Shown one piece after another: positions 16,777 through 27,000 of a DNA stretch of 64,000 nucleotides. Location of the stretch: NCBI GenBank assembly GCA_900543515.1, contig UQRW01000005.1, forward strand, positions 1-64,000. Reading direction: 5' to 3'. The translations under genes were made by a program, and so were the position numbers. The notes beneath the pieces were generated by a model, which did not search any database, was not told the origin of the DNA, and saw nothing but the letters and a program-made list of their open reading frames with translations. Within the stretch, counting starts at the first letter, position 1, and each line of letters opens with the position of its first letter. This stretch comes from an uncultured Collinsella sp. (GTDB taxonomy: Bacteria > Actinomycetota > Coriobacteriia > Coriobacteriales > Coriobacteriaceae).

Positions 16777-17658
16777 CTACACCTTCTCGGGGACGTACTT
16801 GCCCAAGAGGCCGGCAGGCTTGACGAGCAGGACGATGATCAGAACACCAAAGACGATGGAGTTGGCAAGGCTCGTGGAAATGTAGGCCTGCGCCATCGCT
16901 TCGATGATGCCGATGAGGATGCCACCGACAAAGGCACCGGGGATGGAGCCGATGCCGCCGAAAACGGCGGCGTCGAAGGCCTTGATGCCAGGCATGGCGC
17001 CCGTGGTGGGCTGCAGGACCGGCGAGTAGGAGCACAGCAGCACACCGGCGATGGCGGCAAGGGCAGAGCCGATGGCAAACGTCATCGAGATGGTGCGGTT
17101 GACGTTGATGCCCATGAGCTGAGCGGCGGCCTTGTCCTCGGAAACGGCGCGCATGGCCTTGCCCATCTTGGTCTTACCCGTAAAGAACACCAAGCCGGCC
17201 ATGATAACCAGGCAGGCGACGATGGTGACGAGCGATACGGCGCTCACGTTGAACTTGGCCAAGAACTCCGGCACCGGGAAGGTGACGAGCGAAGTGAAGT
17301 TCTTGGGCGTGGCGCCCCACAGAAGCTGCGCGGCGTTCTGCAGGAAGTAAGACACGCCGATGGCCGTGATCAAAACGGCCAGCGGGCCCGCCTGACGCAG
17401 CGGCTTGTATGCCAGACCCTCGATGAGAACACCGAGAACGGTACAGACCACACAAGAGAGAATTACAGATGCCCAGCCCGGGAGGCCGAGATACGACGTG
17501 GCACAGAACGAGACATAGGCACCGACCATGATGACGTCGCCGTGAGCGAAGTTCAGCATCTTGGCGATACCGTAGACCATGGTGTAGCCCAACGCGATGA
17601 TGGCGTAGACGCTGCCCATGGACAGGCCGTTGACCAGGTATTGGATAAAGACCGTCAT
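16777..17658 (-). CDS. livH: branched-chain amino acid ABC transporter permease
   Basis: A 293-residue integral membrane protein with the LivH signature LNFAHGDVIMVGAYV and the coupling loop KTKMGKAMRAVSEDKAAAQLMGI. It pairs with LivM. The ATG at 17658 is preceded by AGGGGG; a longer in-frame reading to 17751 would run into the hairpin region and lacks a ribosome-binding site. The 140-base spacer to livJ carries a terminator-like and a strong hairpin, so it may be expressed at a lower level than livJ. Confidence 0.94.
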   Translation of the reverse strand: MTVFIQYLVNGLSMGSVYAIIALGYTMVYGIAKMLNFAHGDVIMVGAYVSFCATSYLGLPGWASVILSCVVCTVLGVLIEGLAYKPLRQAGPLAVLITAIGVSYFLQNAAQLLWGATPKNFTSLVTFPVPEFLAKFNVSAVSLVTIVACLVIMAGLVFFTGKTKMGKAMRAVSEDKAAAQLMGINVNRTISMTFAIGSALAAIAGVLLCSYSPVLQPTTGAMPGIKAFDAAVFGGIGSIPGAFVGGILIGIIEAMAQAYISTSLANSIVFGVLIIVLLVKPAGLLGKYVPEKV

Positions 17659-17734
17659 GTTCCACATCCCCCTTTCGAATAGGTTTCCAGTTAATGTATG
17701 AAACAGGGACGTTACACTGTCCCTAGATACCAAG

Positions 17735-17766
17735 CAAGCAGGGAAGGCCAAAACCTCCCCTGCTTG
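17735..17766 (-). repeat. strong intercistronic hairpin downstream of livJ
   Basis: CAAGCAGGGGAGG pairs with CCTTCCCTGCTTG over 13 positions (minus strand, one G-T wobble) around a 6-base loop, without a T-run. A second small hairpin (GGGAC/GTCCC, 17705-17724) follows. Stable stems placed after a binding-protein gene commonly protect its mRNA 3' end and lower expression of the permease genes. That role is inferred here. Confidence 0.7.
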
Positions 17767-17771
17767 GGATC

Positions 17772-17794
17772 AAAACCGCTCTATGTAAGGCGGT
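17772..17794 (-). terminator. weak terminator after livJ
   Basis: Directly after the livJ stop codon ACCGC and GCGGT form a short stem followed by TTTT on the minus strand. It is weak and probably lets some transcripts continue into livH. Confidence 0.5.
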
Positions 17795-17797
17795 CTA

Positions 17798-18985
17798 TTA
17801 GGCCTGTACGTACTTGCCATCGGTGATGACGTACGCCGTGGGGTCCTTCTGGACCTGGCCCTTATCGTTCCAGGTGAGCTTGCCGGTCAGACCGTCAACG
17901 GTGATCTTGAGCATAGCCTTGGACAGCTTCTCGGCGACCTCGGTCGGGTCGGCGTCGACACCAAGACCGGCCTCCTTGAGGGCCTCGGCCACCGCGTGCA
18001 CGCCGTCGTAGGCGTCGGCGGCAAACTGGTCGGGGGTATCACCGTACTTATCCTTGTAAGCGTTGACGAAGTCGGCGTTCTTCTCGTCGTCGGCGGAGAA
18101 CGGGGTCATGAGCAGCAGACCCTCGGCAAGAGAGGTGTCGAAGCCCTCAACGCCCAGGATGCCGTCCATGCCGTCGCAGCCCATCATCTTGACGTCGTAG
18201 CCCATGTCCTTGGCGTTCTTGAGCAGGACGGACGCCGGCGTGTAGTAGATCGGCGCAAAGATCATGGTAGCGCCGGCCTGCTTGGCCTTGGTGAGCTGGT
18301 TGGTAAAGCTCGTGGCGGAGTCGTCCTTAAAGGTCTCCTCGTCAACAATCTCGAGCTTGGATTTAGCGGCCTGAACCTTAAAGGAATCTGCGATGCCCGA
18401 AGAATAGGCGTCGCCGGAGTTATAGAACAGCACGAACTTCTCGTCCGCATACTTCTGCGCCAGGAACTTGGCAGCGTTGACGCCCTGGTTGGGATCGGTA
18501 AAGCAAACCTGGAAGACGCAATCCTTGCCCTTGGTGACGTCCTCGGAGGACGCGGACGGAGTGATCATGAACGTCTCGGGGTCGTTACCGCACTCGGCGG
18601 CAACGGCAACCGACGCACCCGTGGTGGTCGGGCCGACGAGGGCCTGCATGCCCCAGTCGAGCAGGGTGTTAAAGGCGTTGACGGCCTTCTCGCCGTCGGC
18701 CTGGTCATCCTCGGCCTTGCTGGCAAGCGGCAGCCCCTTGGTCGAGAAATCCTTGCAGCCAAGCTCGACACCCTGGGTAACGGACTTGCCGTAGGACGCG
18801 TTGGCGCCGGTCAGCGGGCCGATGGTGCCGATCTTAAACGAAGCGTCGCTCGAAGCGGAACCGCTATCGCCGCCGTTGGAGGAGCAGCCAGCTAGAATGG
18901 ACATCGCCCCCAGACCTGCTGCGCTCGCGATAACGCTCCTGCGATTCATAACAGGGTTCAATGACTTACCGGTGAGGCTCGACAT
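17798..18985 (-). CDS. livJ: branched-chain amino acid ABC transporter substrate-binding lipoprotein
   Basis: A 395-residue binding protein of the LivJ type (type I periplasmic-binding fold, Leu/Ile/Val receptor). The N-terminus has RRSVIASAAG and a lipobox LAGC near residue 34, so the mature protein is anchored by lipid at the cell surface. KIGTIGPLTGANASYG starts the ligand-binding domain. The start at 18985 has GAGGAGAG before it. The protein is very similar to its upstream paralogue, with which it shares long identical segments. Confidence 0.94.
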   Translation of the reverse strand: MSSLTGKSLNPVMNRRSVIASAAGLGAMSILAGCSSNGGDSGSASSDASFKIGTIGPLTGANASYGKSVTQGVELGCKDFSTKGLPLASKAEDDQADGEKAVNAFNTLLDWGMQALVGPTTTGASVAVAAECGNDPETFMITPSASSEDVTKGKDCVFQVCFTDPNQGVNAAKFLAQKYADEKFVLFYNSGDAYSSGIADSFKVQAAKSKLEIVDEETFKDDSATSFTNQLTKAKQAGATMIFAPIYYTPASVLLKNAKDMGYDVKMMGCDGMDGILGVEGFDTSLAEGLLLMTPFSADDEKNADFVNAYKDKYGDTPDQFAADAYDGVHAVAEALKEAGLGVDADPTEVAEKLSKAMLKITVDGLTGKLTWNDKGQVQKDPTAYVITDGKYVQA

Positions 18986-19256
18986 GCGGCTCTCCTCTCA
19001 AATCTCGTCGGGTTTCGGTTACCCGACAGGCCATCCTTCGCCGTGTTCGGCGTTCGCAAAATAGTAGACGCTTTAGTTAAGAAAAGTGGCGATTATTTCA
19101 ACTTTTCTTTGGACTCAGATATTTATCCATATTTCTGCGTATTTTTCCCGCTTTATGCAGGTCTGCCACTTTATTGTGTAAAAGTAATGTTTCCATTCTG
19201 TTACAAGCGTCCTCGCCCTGAATAAAAGAGCCTCACCAGTTCCGTTTTATACGCTC

Positions 19257-20423
19257 TTAGGCGGCGATGTACTTGCCGTCCTGAATCACATAGGCCGTAG
19301 CGGGCTTCTCGACCTGGCCCTCATCGTTCCAGGTGAGCTCGCCGGTCAGGCCATCGATCTTGATCTTGCGCATGGCCTTGGCAAGGTCGGCGGCAATGTC
19401 GGCACCGTCGGCCGTCGTGTCGATGCCAGCCTTGTCGATAGCCTCAGCGATCGCGTGGACACAGTCGTAGGCGTCGGCGGCAAACTGGTTGGGGGTCTCG
19501 TCGTACTCCTCCTTGTATGACTTGACGAAGTCGGCGTTCTTCTCGTCATCGGCGGAGAACGGCGTCATGAGCAGCACGCCCTCGGCAAGCGAGGTGTCGA
19601 AGCCCTCGACGGAGAGCAGACCGTCCATGCCGTCGGTGCCCATGAGCGTCATGTCATAGCCCATGTCTTTGGCGTTCTTGAGCAGGACGGACGCCGGCGT
19701 GTAGTAGATCGGCGCAAAGATGAGCGTGGCGCCGGCCTCCTTGGCCTTGGTCAGCTGGTTGGTAAAGCTCGTGGAAGAATCGTCCTTAAAGGTCTCGGTA
19801 TCGACGATATCGAGCTTGGACTCCTTGGCCTGCTCGGCGAATGCATCGGCGACGCCCGAGCTGTACGTATCGCCGGAGTTGTAGAACAGGGCGATCTTGG
19901 CGTCCGCGTACTTCTCGGCCAAGAACTTCGCGGCGCTCGTGCCCATGGTGGGATCGGTGAAGCAGACCTGGAAGACCGTGGTCTTGTCCTTGGTGACGTC
20001 GAGCGACGAGGCAGAAGGCGTGACCATGAGCATGTCGTCGGCAATCTCGCCCGAGACGGCGACGGCGGCACCGGTGGTGACGGGGCCGACGAGTGCCTGC
20101 ATGCCCCAGTCGCACAGGGTATTGAAGGCGTTGATGGCCTTCTCGCCGTCGGCGACGTCGTCCTCGGACTTAAGCGAGAGCTTGAGGTCCTTGGTCGAGA
20201 AATCCTTGGCAGCGAGCTTGGCGCCCTTCTCGGCCGAGACGCCATAGGTTGCCGCGGCACCGGTCAGAGGGCCGATGACACCGATCTTGAAAGACTTGCC
20301 GTCATCAGCGGAGCCGCCATCCGAGCCACCCGACGAGCAACCGGCAAGCGCGACGGTGCTGCCGAGCGCGGCGGCGCCGGCGAGGAAGTTCCTTCGGCTG
20401 AGCGTGCTATTGATGTTGAACAT
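19257..20423 (-). CDS. livJ: second LivJ-type substrate-binding lipoprotein
   Basis: A 388-residue paralogue of the neighbouring LivJ. It has RRNFLAGAAALGS, a lipobox LAGC and then KIGVIGPLTGAAATYG. Both proteins share the stretch around IFAPIYYTPASVLLKNAK, so they arose by tandem duplication. Two receptors feeding one permease would widen the ligand range. The ATG at 20423 follows AGGGGG. The spacer to livJ (18986-19256) is AT-rich with several sigma-70-like boxes and probably carries the livJ promoter. A weak GAGC/GCTC hairpin with TTTT follows the stop codon. Confidence 0.93.
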   Translation of the reverse strand: MFNINSTLSRRNFLAGAAALGSTVALAGCSSGGSDGGSADDGKSFKIGVIGPLTGAAATYGVSAEKGAKLAAKDFSTKDLKLSLKSEDDVADGEKAINAFNTLCDWGMQALVGPVTTGAAVAVSGEIADDMLMVTPSASSLDVTKDKTTVFQVCFTDPTMGTSAAKFLAEKYADAKIALFYNSGDTYSSGVADAFAEQAKESKLDIVDTETFKDDSSTSFTNQLTKAKEAGATLIFAPIYYTPASVLLKNAKDMGYDMTLMGTDGMDGLLSVEGFDTSLAEGVLLMTPFSADDEKNADFVKSYKEEYDETPNQFAADAYDCVHAIAEAIDKAGIDTTADGADIAADLAKAMRKIKIDGLTGELTWNDEGQVEKPATAYVIQDGKYIAA

Positions 20424-20613
20424 GGTGTCCCCCTTTTCGCTGGCCGCGGTGCGGCCGTCTTGCGGTACAGGGCAAACCTTATGGCCCAAACGTTGACAGT
20501 TTGTTACGGGAGTTCGTTTGTAGCGAGCGTGTTTCCAATGTTTCCGCAGCGTTTCGGGGGTGGCGTTTTATGCTGCTCCCGCTGCCAGGCAAGCACGCGC
20601 CCGCACTTCACGC

Positions 20614-20619
20614 TAGAAT
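20614..20619 (+). promoter_or_regulatory. candidate -10 box for hom
   Basis: TAGAAT lies about 55 bases upstream of the hom ATG. The -35 region is poorly conserved, so it is a weak candidate. Otherwise the 20424-20673 spacer, between two divergent genes, shows no structure I can name. Confidence 0.3.
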
Positions 20620-20673
20620 GCACTCAACCTTTAAGCGGTTAATCCATCCATAAGATGCACGAAGGAGCTATCT

Positions 20674-22017
20674 ATGAGCGAACCCCTGCGCACCGTGAAC
20701 GTCGGCCTCATCGGTCTGGGAACCGTCGGCGGCGGCGTGGCCCGTCTGATCAAGAGCCACCACGATGAGTACCTGGCCGCCTACGGCATCGACCTTAAGC
20801 TGACCCGCGCCTGCGCGCTTGCCTGGGAGCAGGCCGAGGCGGCAGGCATTGAGCGCGAGGCCTTTACGAGTGACTGGCACGACGTCGTCACCGACCCCGC
20901 CGTCGACATCGTCGTCGAGCTGATCGGCGGCGAGCATCCCGCAACCGAGATATTCACCACCGCCTTCGAGAACGGCAAGCACGTCGTCTCTGCCAACAAG
21001 GCCCTGCTGGGCCGTCATGTCGAGACGCTCGCCGAGAAGGCGCGCGCGTGCGGCGTGCAGATTAAGTGCGAGGCCAGCTGCGGCGGTGGCATCCCCATTG
21101 TCAGCACGCTCGAGCACGACCTGGTGGGCAACAAGATCCTGACCATCGCCGGTATCCTTAACGGCACCACCAACTACATCCTGTCGCGCATGGACGCCGA
21201 GGGCGCCGATTACGCTGACGTGCTCGCCGACGCCCAGGCAAAGGGCTATGCCGAGGCCGACCCGTCCGCCGACGTCGACGGCTTCGACGCCGCCAGCAAG
21301 ACGGCAATCCTCGCTTCCATCGGCTTTGGCACCCGTGTGACCACCGACGATGTCTACCAGCAGGGTATCCGTACCATCGGCGCCGAGGACATTGCCCAGG
21401 CCCGCGAGCTCGGCTACACCATCAAGCTGCTGGGCATCGCACGCAACACCGACGCCGGCGTCGACGTCCGCGTGCACCCCACGCTGATCCCCGCCGACCA
21501 CATGCTTGCCAAGGTCAACGGCGCCATGAACGCTGTCTACGTGGTAGGCGACGCCGTGGGCGAGACCATGTTCTACGGTGCCGGCGCAGGCTCCTTCCCC
21601 ACCGCGAGCGCCGTCGTGGGCGATATCCTGTCGCTCTCCGAGCAGATCAGCCGCGGCGTGGCTCCGCTGCCCGAGATTGAGCCCTATGGTCACAACCTCG
21701 CCTTTAAGCCCATGGACGAGCTCCAGACCAAGTACTATGTGCGCCTGAAGGTCGCCGACCGCGTGGGCGCCCTGTCCGAGACGGTCGACATCTTTGCCAA
21801 GCACAACATCTCGATCTCGCTCATCAACCAGGTCGAGGACGGCAAGTCGGGCGTCAGCGATGCCTGCTCGGTCATCTTCCTGACGCACCGCGCGCTCGAG
21901 AAGGACGTCCAGGCTGCCGCCGCCGAGCTTGCCAGCGTCGACTGCGTGGCCGAGGTCGCCAACGTCCTGCGCATCGAGGACGTCGAGGCATGGACCGAAG
22001 GCGTCATGGCCAACTAG
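20674..22017 (+). CDS. hom: homoserine dehydrogenase
   Basis: A 447-residue enzyme that reduces aspartate semialdehyde to homoserine, the branch point to threonine and methionine. It has the NAD(P)-binding GLGTVGGGV at the N-terminus, the catalytic segment GGGIPIVSTLEHDL with NGTTNYILSRM, and the AYDGADPSADVDG-like region (EADPSADVDGFDAASK). A C-terminal ACT domain from about residue 350 normally senses threonine. GAAGGAGC precedes the ATG. The gene stands alone, and a strong terminator follows. Confidence 0.96.
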   Translation: MSEPLRTVNVGLIGLGTVGGGVARLIKSHHDEYLAAYGIDLKLTRACALAWEQAEAAGIEREAFTSDWHDVVTDPAVDIVVELIGGEHPATEIFTTAFENGKHVVSANKALLGRHVETLAEKARACGVQIKCEASCGGGIPIVSTLEHDLVGNKILTIAGILNGTTNYILSRMDAEGADYADVLADAQAKGYAEADPSADVDGFDAASKTAILASIGFGTRVTTDDVYQQGIRTIGAEDIAQARELGYTIKLLGIARNTDAGVDVRVHPTLIPADHMLAKVNGAMNAVYVVGDAVGETMFYGAGAGSFPTASAVVGDILSLSEQISRGVAPLPEIEPYGHNLAFKPMDELQTKYYVRLKVADRVGALSETVDIFAKHNISISLINQVEDGKSGVSDACSVIFLTHRALEKDVQAAAAELASVDCVAEVANVLRIEDVEAWTEGVMAN

Positions 22018-22050
22018 TCCACTACTTCGAACCTCAACGAAGCTCAACGC

Positions 22051-22100
22051 AAAAGGCGCGCCGTCTGCATCAACTGCAGGCAGCGCGCCTTGTTTTGTTT
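22051..22100 (+). terminator. intrinsic terminator of hom
   Basis: AAGGCGCGC pairs with GCGCGCCTT, an inner CTGC/GCAG stem adds to it, and TTGTTTTGTTT follows. It lies 35 bases after the hom stop codon. Confidence 0.85.
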
Positions 22101-22104
22101 GTAA

Positions 22105-22275
22105 GGGAAACTGCGTCCCGGTATTTCAGCTCAGAACGGGGCGCAGCTTCCCTCAGGGCCTTCTTTCGGAAACTATGTCCCATTCTGGACGCGGATTCTG
22201 GGACACGCTTTCCGTAACGGGCCTCTCGCGGAAATCGCGTCCCACTCTGAACGCCAACTCCGGGATGCATTTTCC
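22105..22275. repeat. three tandem imperfect palindromes, period 62-63 bases
   Basis: Hairpins at 22105-22152, 22167-22214 and 22230-22275 share one plan: GGAAA, a 3-5 base step, GTCCC, a loop of about 16-18 bases, GGGA(C/T) or GGGG, a step, TTTCC or TTCCC. The starts are 62 and 63 bases apart. The stems are conserved by compensating changes more than by sequence. The array fills the space between the hom terminator and the antiporter stop codon. Confidence 0.85.
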
Positions 22276-22288
22276 ACGGCGGCGTTGG

Positions 22289-23851
22289 CTACTTACCGTC
22301 GTCGTCCTCGGCTTCTTCTCTTGCATAGAGCTCCAGCATGCGGCGGCGGTATTCGCGCACGGCGAGCTTGGCGCGCTCCAGGCGGCGGCGCTCACGCGGA
22401 GTCAGCTCGGACGGGTCGACCTCGTCTCCATAGGTCTTATCGGCAAGCAGGTGCGCCGCGTCCACGATGCGGGCATCGATGTGGCCGCTCGCCGCCTCGG
22501 CGGAAAGACGCTCGGCAATCGTATCGAGCGTAGGCAGGCCCTCGAATACGCGACCATGGCCATGCGAGGTCAGCAGCTCGTGCTCGCGCGCGAGCAAGCT
22601 CGCTAGGTCGTGGTGGGCGCGCAAGATGTCGAGCGCATCGGATGGATGCTCGGCAACCTCTGCCACGGCGGCGACCGGTGCGGCATCCACCACGCGGTAG
22701 AAGAGCTGCGCGAGCAATGGCATCAAGAACACCGTGATGGCACCGGCGGCAACCATGACCGACGCAATATCTTGCGACAGCGCGCCCGCGTTGACGGCAA
22801 CGCTCGTCACGGCAACGATGATCGGCAGCGCCGTGGTGCAGTACAGGGCCACGGTAATGCGACCATACGCCGACACATCGCGCGTCGCAGGACAAATGCT
22901 CATGGAAATAAGAATGGGCACGGCACGAATAATCAACAACGCCACGATAAAGCCCACGAGCAGACCCGGGCGCGACGCCACGGCCGTCAGATCGATCTTT
23001 GCGCCCGATACGGTAAAGAACACCGGAATCAAAAAACCGTAGGCCAGACCGTCGAGCTTGGTCTCGAGCGTATGGTTGCCCTCGGGGATGATATAGCGCA
23101 GGACAAAGCCGGCGGCAAAAGAACCCAACACGATGTCGAGATCAAAGACAGCCGAGAATGCCACGAGCGTGACCAGGATGAGCACCGTCAGGCGCACGAA
23201 GGTCTGCGACGTGGTATCGGCGCGCTCCTCAACAAATGCAAAGAAGCGGCTGCCGACGCGCTTGGAGCGGCTCGGGACCACGGCCAGCAACACGCAAACC
23301 ACCGCAAACAAGCCAAGGATAACGAGCGTTTGGATGCCAGTGCGGGCAGACAACAGCACCGACATGGCGAGCACGGGACCGAGCTCGCCCCAAGTGCCAT
23401 ACGCGAGAATCGAGTCGCCCACGCGCGTGCCGGTAAGCGAGCGCTCACGCATGATGGGCACGAGCGTGCCGAGCGCCGTAGAAGTGAGGGCAAGCGTCAC
23501 GGCGATACCGTCGAAATGACTGACCGAGAACCACGGGGTAAAGCGCACGGCAAGCCAGGCGATACCAAACGTGACGACCCACGTCGCCAAGCCGTAGCGC
23601 CCCTCGACGCCCGTGATGCTCTTGGGGTCGATCTCAAAGCCGGCAAGCAGGAACAAAAAGGCCAGGCCGAGCTCGGACACAAGCGAGACCTCGGCATCTA
23701 CACGGATGACGCCGAGCAAATGGGGTCCCAGTACCGCGCCGAGCACGAGCAAAAAGACCGTCTCGGGAACGGGTTTTCCGGGAATCGCCGAGGCGATAAA
23801 AGGACTCGCAAAGGCCACGAGTGCGATGATGGCGAGCGAAACGAATGCCAT
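22289..23851 (-). CDS. CPA2-type cation:proton antiporter
   Basis: A 520-residue protein. Residues 1-390 form about twelve membrane segments with the CPA2 (KefB/NapA-like) pattern. They include FLLAGFEIDP and the paired-charge region LGSFAAGFVLR, then PVFFTVSGAKIDL. The last 120 residues are charged, helical and cytoplasmic, ending EEAEDDDGK, with no recognisable TrkA-N domain. The likely role is exchange of Na+ or K+ for protons. It is a single gene, convergent with hom. The ligand and the role of the tail are unknown. Confidence 0.85.
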   Translation of the reverse strand: MAFVSLAIIALVAFASPFIASAIPGKPVPETVFLLVLGAVLGPHLLGVIRVDAEVSLVSELGLAFLFLLAGFEIDPKSITGVEGRYGLATWVVTFGIAWLAVRFTPWFSVSHFDGIAVTLALTSTALGTLVPIMRERSLTGTRVGDSILAYGTWGELGPVLAMSVLLSARTGIQTLVILGLFAVVCVLLAVVPSRSKRVGSRFFAFVEERADTTSQTFVRLTVLILVTLVAFSAVFDLDIVLGSFAAGFVLRYIIPEGNHTLETKLDGLAYGFLIPVFFTVSGAKIDLTAVASRPGLLVGFIVALLIIRAVPILISMSICPATRDVSAYGRITVALYCTTALPIIVAVTSVAVNAGALSQDIASVMVAAGAITVFLMPLLAQLFYRVVDAAPVAAVAEVAEHPSDALDILRAHHDLASLLAREHELLTSHGHGRVFEGLPTLDTIAERLSAEAASGHIDARIVDAAHLLADKTYGDEVDPSELTPRERRRLERAKLAVREYRRRMLELYAREEAEDDDGK

Positions 23852-24035
23852 GTGATGCCTTTCTCTTGTTTGCGCTTCACTGTAGCACCCTCGCCGTCCT
23901 CAACGCGCCGCGAGCTGTCGTATCATAGTGAGGTTTACAAACATGTGGCTCAAGGCGACCGCAGGGCAGACCCCGCAAACCGACCGCTGCCGCATACCGT
24001 ACCGTACGCCCAACCGATCAGGAAGGCAGGAACCA

Positions 24036-27000
24036 ATGGTCTCTCGTATCTACGTGGAGAAGAAACCCGGGTTCGACGTCGAGGCTCAGCAGCTCAAGGG
24101 CGAGCTGACCGAAATTCTCGGCATCAAGGGCATCGAGGCCCTGAGGATCATCAACCGCTACGACGTCGAGGGCATCGACGAGGAGCTTTTCCGCTCCTGC
24201 GTGCCGACCGTCTTTAGCGAGCCCCAGGTCGATGTGACCTACGACGAGCTCCCCGCAAGCGATGGCGCCGTCTTTGCCGTCGAATTCCTGCCTGGCCAGT
24301 TTGACCAGCGCGCCGACTCCGCCAGCGAGTGCGTGCAGCTCATCAGCCAGGGCGAGCGCCCCGCCGTGCGCTCCGCCAAGGTCTATATGATCTCGGGCGC
24401 TCTGGACGAAGCCGCCATCGATGCCATCAAGCACTACGTGGTGAACCCCGTCGAGGCGCGCATCGCCTCGCTCGACCTGCCCGAGACGCTGTACATGGAG
24501 ACCCCCGAGCCCCAGCCCGTCGAGGTGCTCGACGGCTTCCGCGAGCTCGACGAGGCCGGCCTTGCCGCCTTTATTTCCGAGCGCGGCCTTGCCATGGACG
24601 AGGCGGACATCGCCTTCTGCCAGCAGTACTTCCGCGATGAGGACCGCGACCCCACCATCACCGAGATCCGCGTGATCGACACCTACTGGTCCGATCACTG
24701 CCGCCACACCACCTTCGGCACCGTCCTGGACGACGTGACGATCGACGACGCCGTGGTGCAGCAAGCCTTCGACCGCTACATGGAGATGCGCCACGAACTC
24801 GGCCGCGACGCCAAGCCCGTCTGCCTCATGGACATGGGCACCATCGGCGCCAAGTACCTCAAGAAGACCGGCGTCATGACCGATGTTGACGAGTCCGAGG
24901 AGATCAACGCCTGCACCGTCAAGGTGAAGGTCGATGTCGATGGCGAGGACCAGGACTGGCTGTTCCTGTTTAAGAACGAGACCCACAACCACCCGACCGA
25001 GATCGAGCCCTTCGGCGGTGCCGCCACCTGCGTGGGCGGTGCCATCCGCGACCCGCTGTCGGGCCGCAGCTACGTGTACCAGGCCATGCGTGTCACCGGC
25101 GCCGGCGATCCCACCGTCCCCGTGTCCGAGACGCTCGAGGGCAAGCTGCCGCAGCGCAAGCTCGTAACCACCGCCGCCGCCGGCTACTCCAGCTACGGCA
25201 ACCAGATCGGACTTGCCACTGGCCAGGTCAACGAGCTCTATCACCCCGGCTACGTGGCCAAGCGCATGGAGGTCGGCGCCGTCGTGGGCGCTACCCCGGC
25301 AAACCACGTTCGTCGCGAGTGCCCCGCCCCCACCGACAAGATCATCCTGCTGGGCGGCCGCACCGGCCGTGACGGCATCGGCGGCGCCACCGGCTCCTCC
25401 AAGACCCAGAACACCGAGTCCATCGAGACCTCGGGTGCCGAGGTCCAGAAGGGCAACGCCCCGGTCGAGCGCAAGCTGCAGCGTCTGTTCCGCCGCGGCG
25501 ATGCCTGCCGTCTGATCAAGCGCTGCAACGACTTTGGCGCCGGCGGTGTCTCGGTCGCCGTGGGCGAGCTTGCCGACGGCCTGTATGTCGACCTTGATAC
25601 CGTGACCAAGAAGTACGACGGCCTGGACGGCACCGAGCTCGCTATCTCCGAGTCCCAGGAGCGCATGGCTTGCGCCGTCGCCGACGGTGACGTCGAGGAG
25701 TTCATGGGCTACGCCGCCGAGGAAAACCTGGAGGCTACCGTTATCGCCGAGGTTACCGCCGAGCCGCGCATGCGCATGGCCTGGAACGGTGTCGCCATCG
25801 TCGACCTATCCCGCGAGTTCCTTAACTCCAACGGCGCGCCCAAGCACCAGGTCGCCCACGTGTGCGCCCGCAGCGTGTGGCAGCCCAGCTGGGCCGGCAC
25901 CACGCTTGCCGAGCGCATGACCTCGCTTGTCACCGACCTCAACGTCGCCTCCAACAAGGGCCTTTCCGAGCGCTTCGACTCCACCATCGGTGCCGCAACC
26001 GTGCTCATGCCCTTTGGCGGCAAGACGCAGCTCACCCCGAGCTCGGCCATGGTCGCCAAGTTCCCCGTGGACGGCGAGACCACCACGGCGAGCGCCATGG
26101 CATGGGGCTTCAACCCCTACCTGATGGAAGCCGACCAGTTTGCGGGCGCCTACCTGTCCGTGGTCGAGTCCATCGCCAAGCTCGTGGCTGCCGGCTTTGA
26201 GCACAAGCGCGCCTACCTCTCCTTCCAGGAGTACTTCGAGCGTCTGCGCACCGAGGCCGAGCGCTGGGGCAAGCCCACGGCAGCCGTCCTGGGCGCCCTC
26301 ATGGCCCAAGTCGACCTGGGTGCCGGCGCCATCGGTGGCAAGGATTCCATGAGCGGCTCGTTTGAGGACGAGGCCGGCGAGCTCAACGTTCCGCCGACTC
26401 TGATCAGCTTCGCCGTGGCCGTGGGCCGCGCGGCGCGCGCCGTCTCCCCTGAGTTCAAGGGCCTGACACACCGCGTCGTCCGCATCGCCCCCGCCACCTA
26501 TGGCGAGGACTACCGCCCCGACGCCCAGCAGCTGCTCGCCGCGTTTGACGCCGTCGAGGCGCTCACTGCCAACGGCGACGCCCTGGCCGTCTCCACGCCC
26601 GGCTACGGCTGCGGCGCCGAGAGCCTCTTTAAGATGTGCGTCGGCAACCAGATCGGTATCGAGCTTGCCGAGGATGTGGACGTGGAGAGTCTCTTCACCC
26701 CGCTCTACGGCAGCTTTATCGTCGAGCTCGCCGAGGACGCCGAGCTGCCCGAGGTCGCCGACGGCGTTGTCGTCGAGCCCCTGGGTACCACCGTCGAGGG
26801 CTATGTCATCGACACCGGCTCCGAGGTCATCGAGCTCGCCGAGCTCCAGGAGGCCTGGGAGAGCGGCATCGAGGGCGTCTTCGCCTACCGCAGCACCGGC
26901 GAGACCCCCGAGGTCGAGACCATCGACTTCCGCGCCAAGGATATCCACGTGTACGGCGGCGCCAAGATCGCCCGCCCGCGCGTGATCATCCCTGTGTTCC

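Noticed and set aside
15406..17682. A 758-codon open reading frame antisense to livG, livM and livH
   Set aside because: It has no family features and a very biased composition (His, Asp, Gly). It is a shadow of conserved genes in GC-rich DNA.
22105..22275. CRISPR array
   Set aside because: The three units are palindromes with varying sequence, not identical repeats with unique spacers, and no cas genes are present.
22610..24217. A 535-codon open reading frame over the antiporter gene and the purL leader
   Set aside because: It is antisense to a conserved membrane protein and then enters the out-of-frame purL start.
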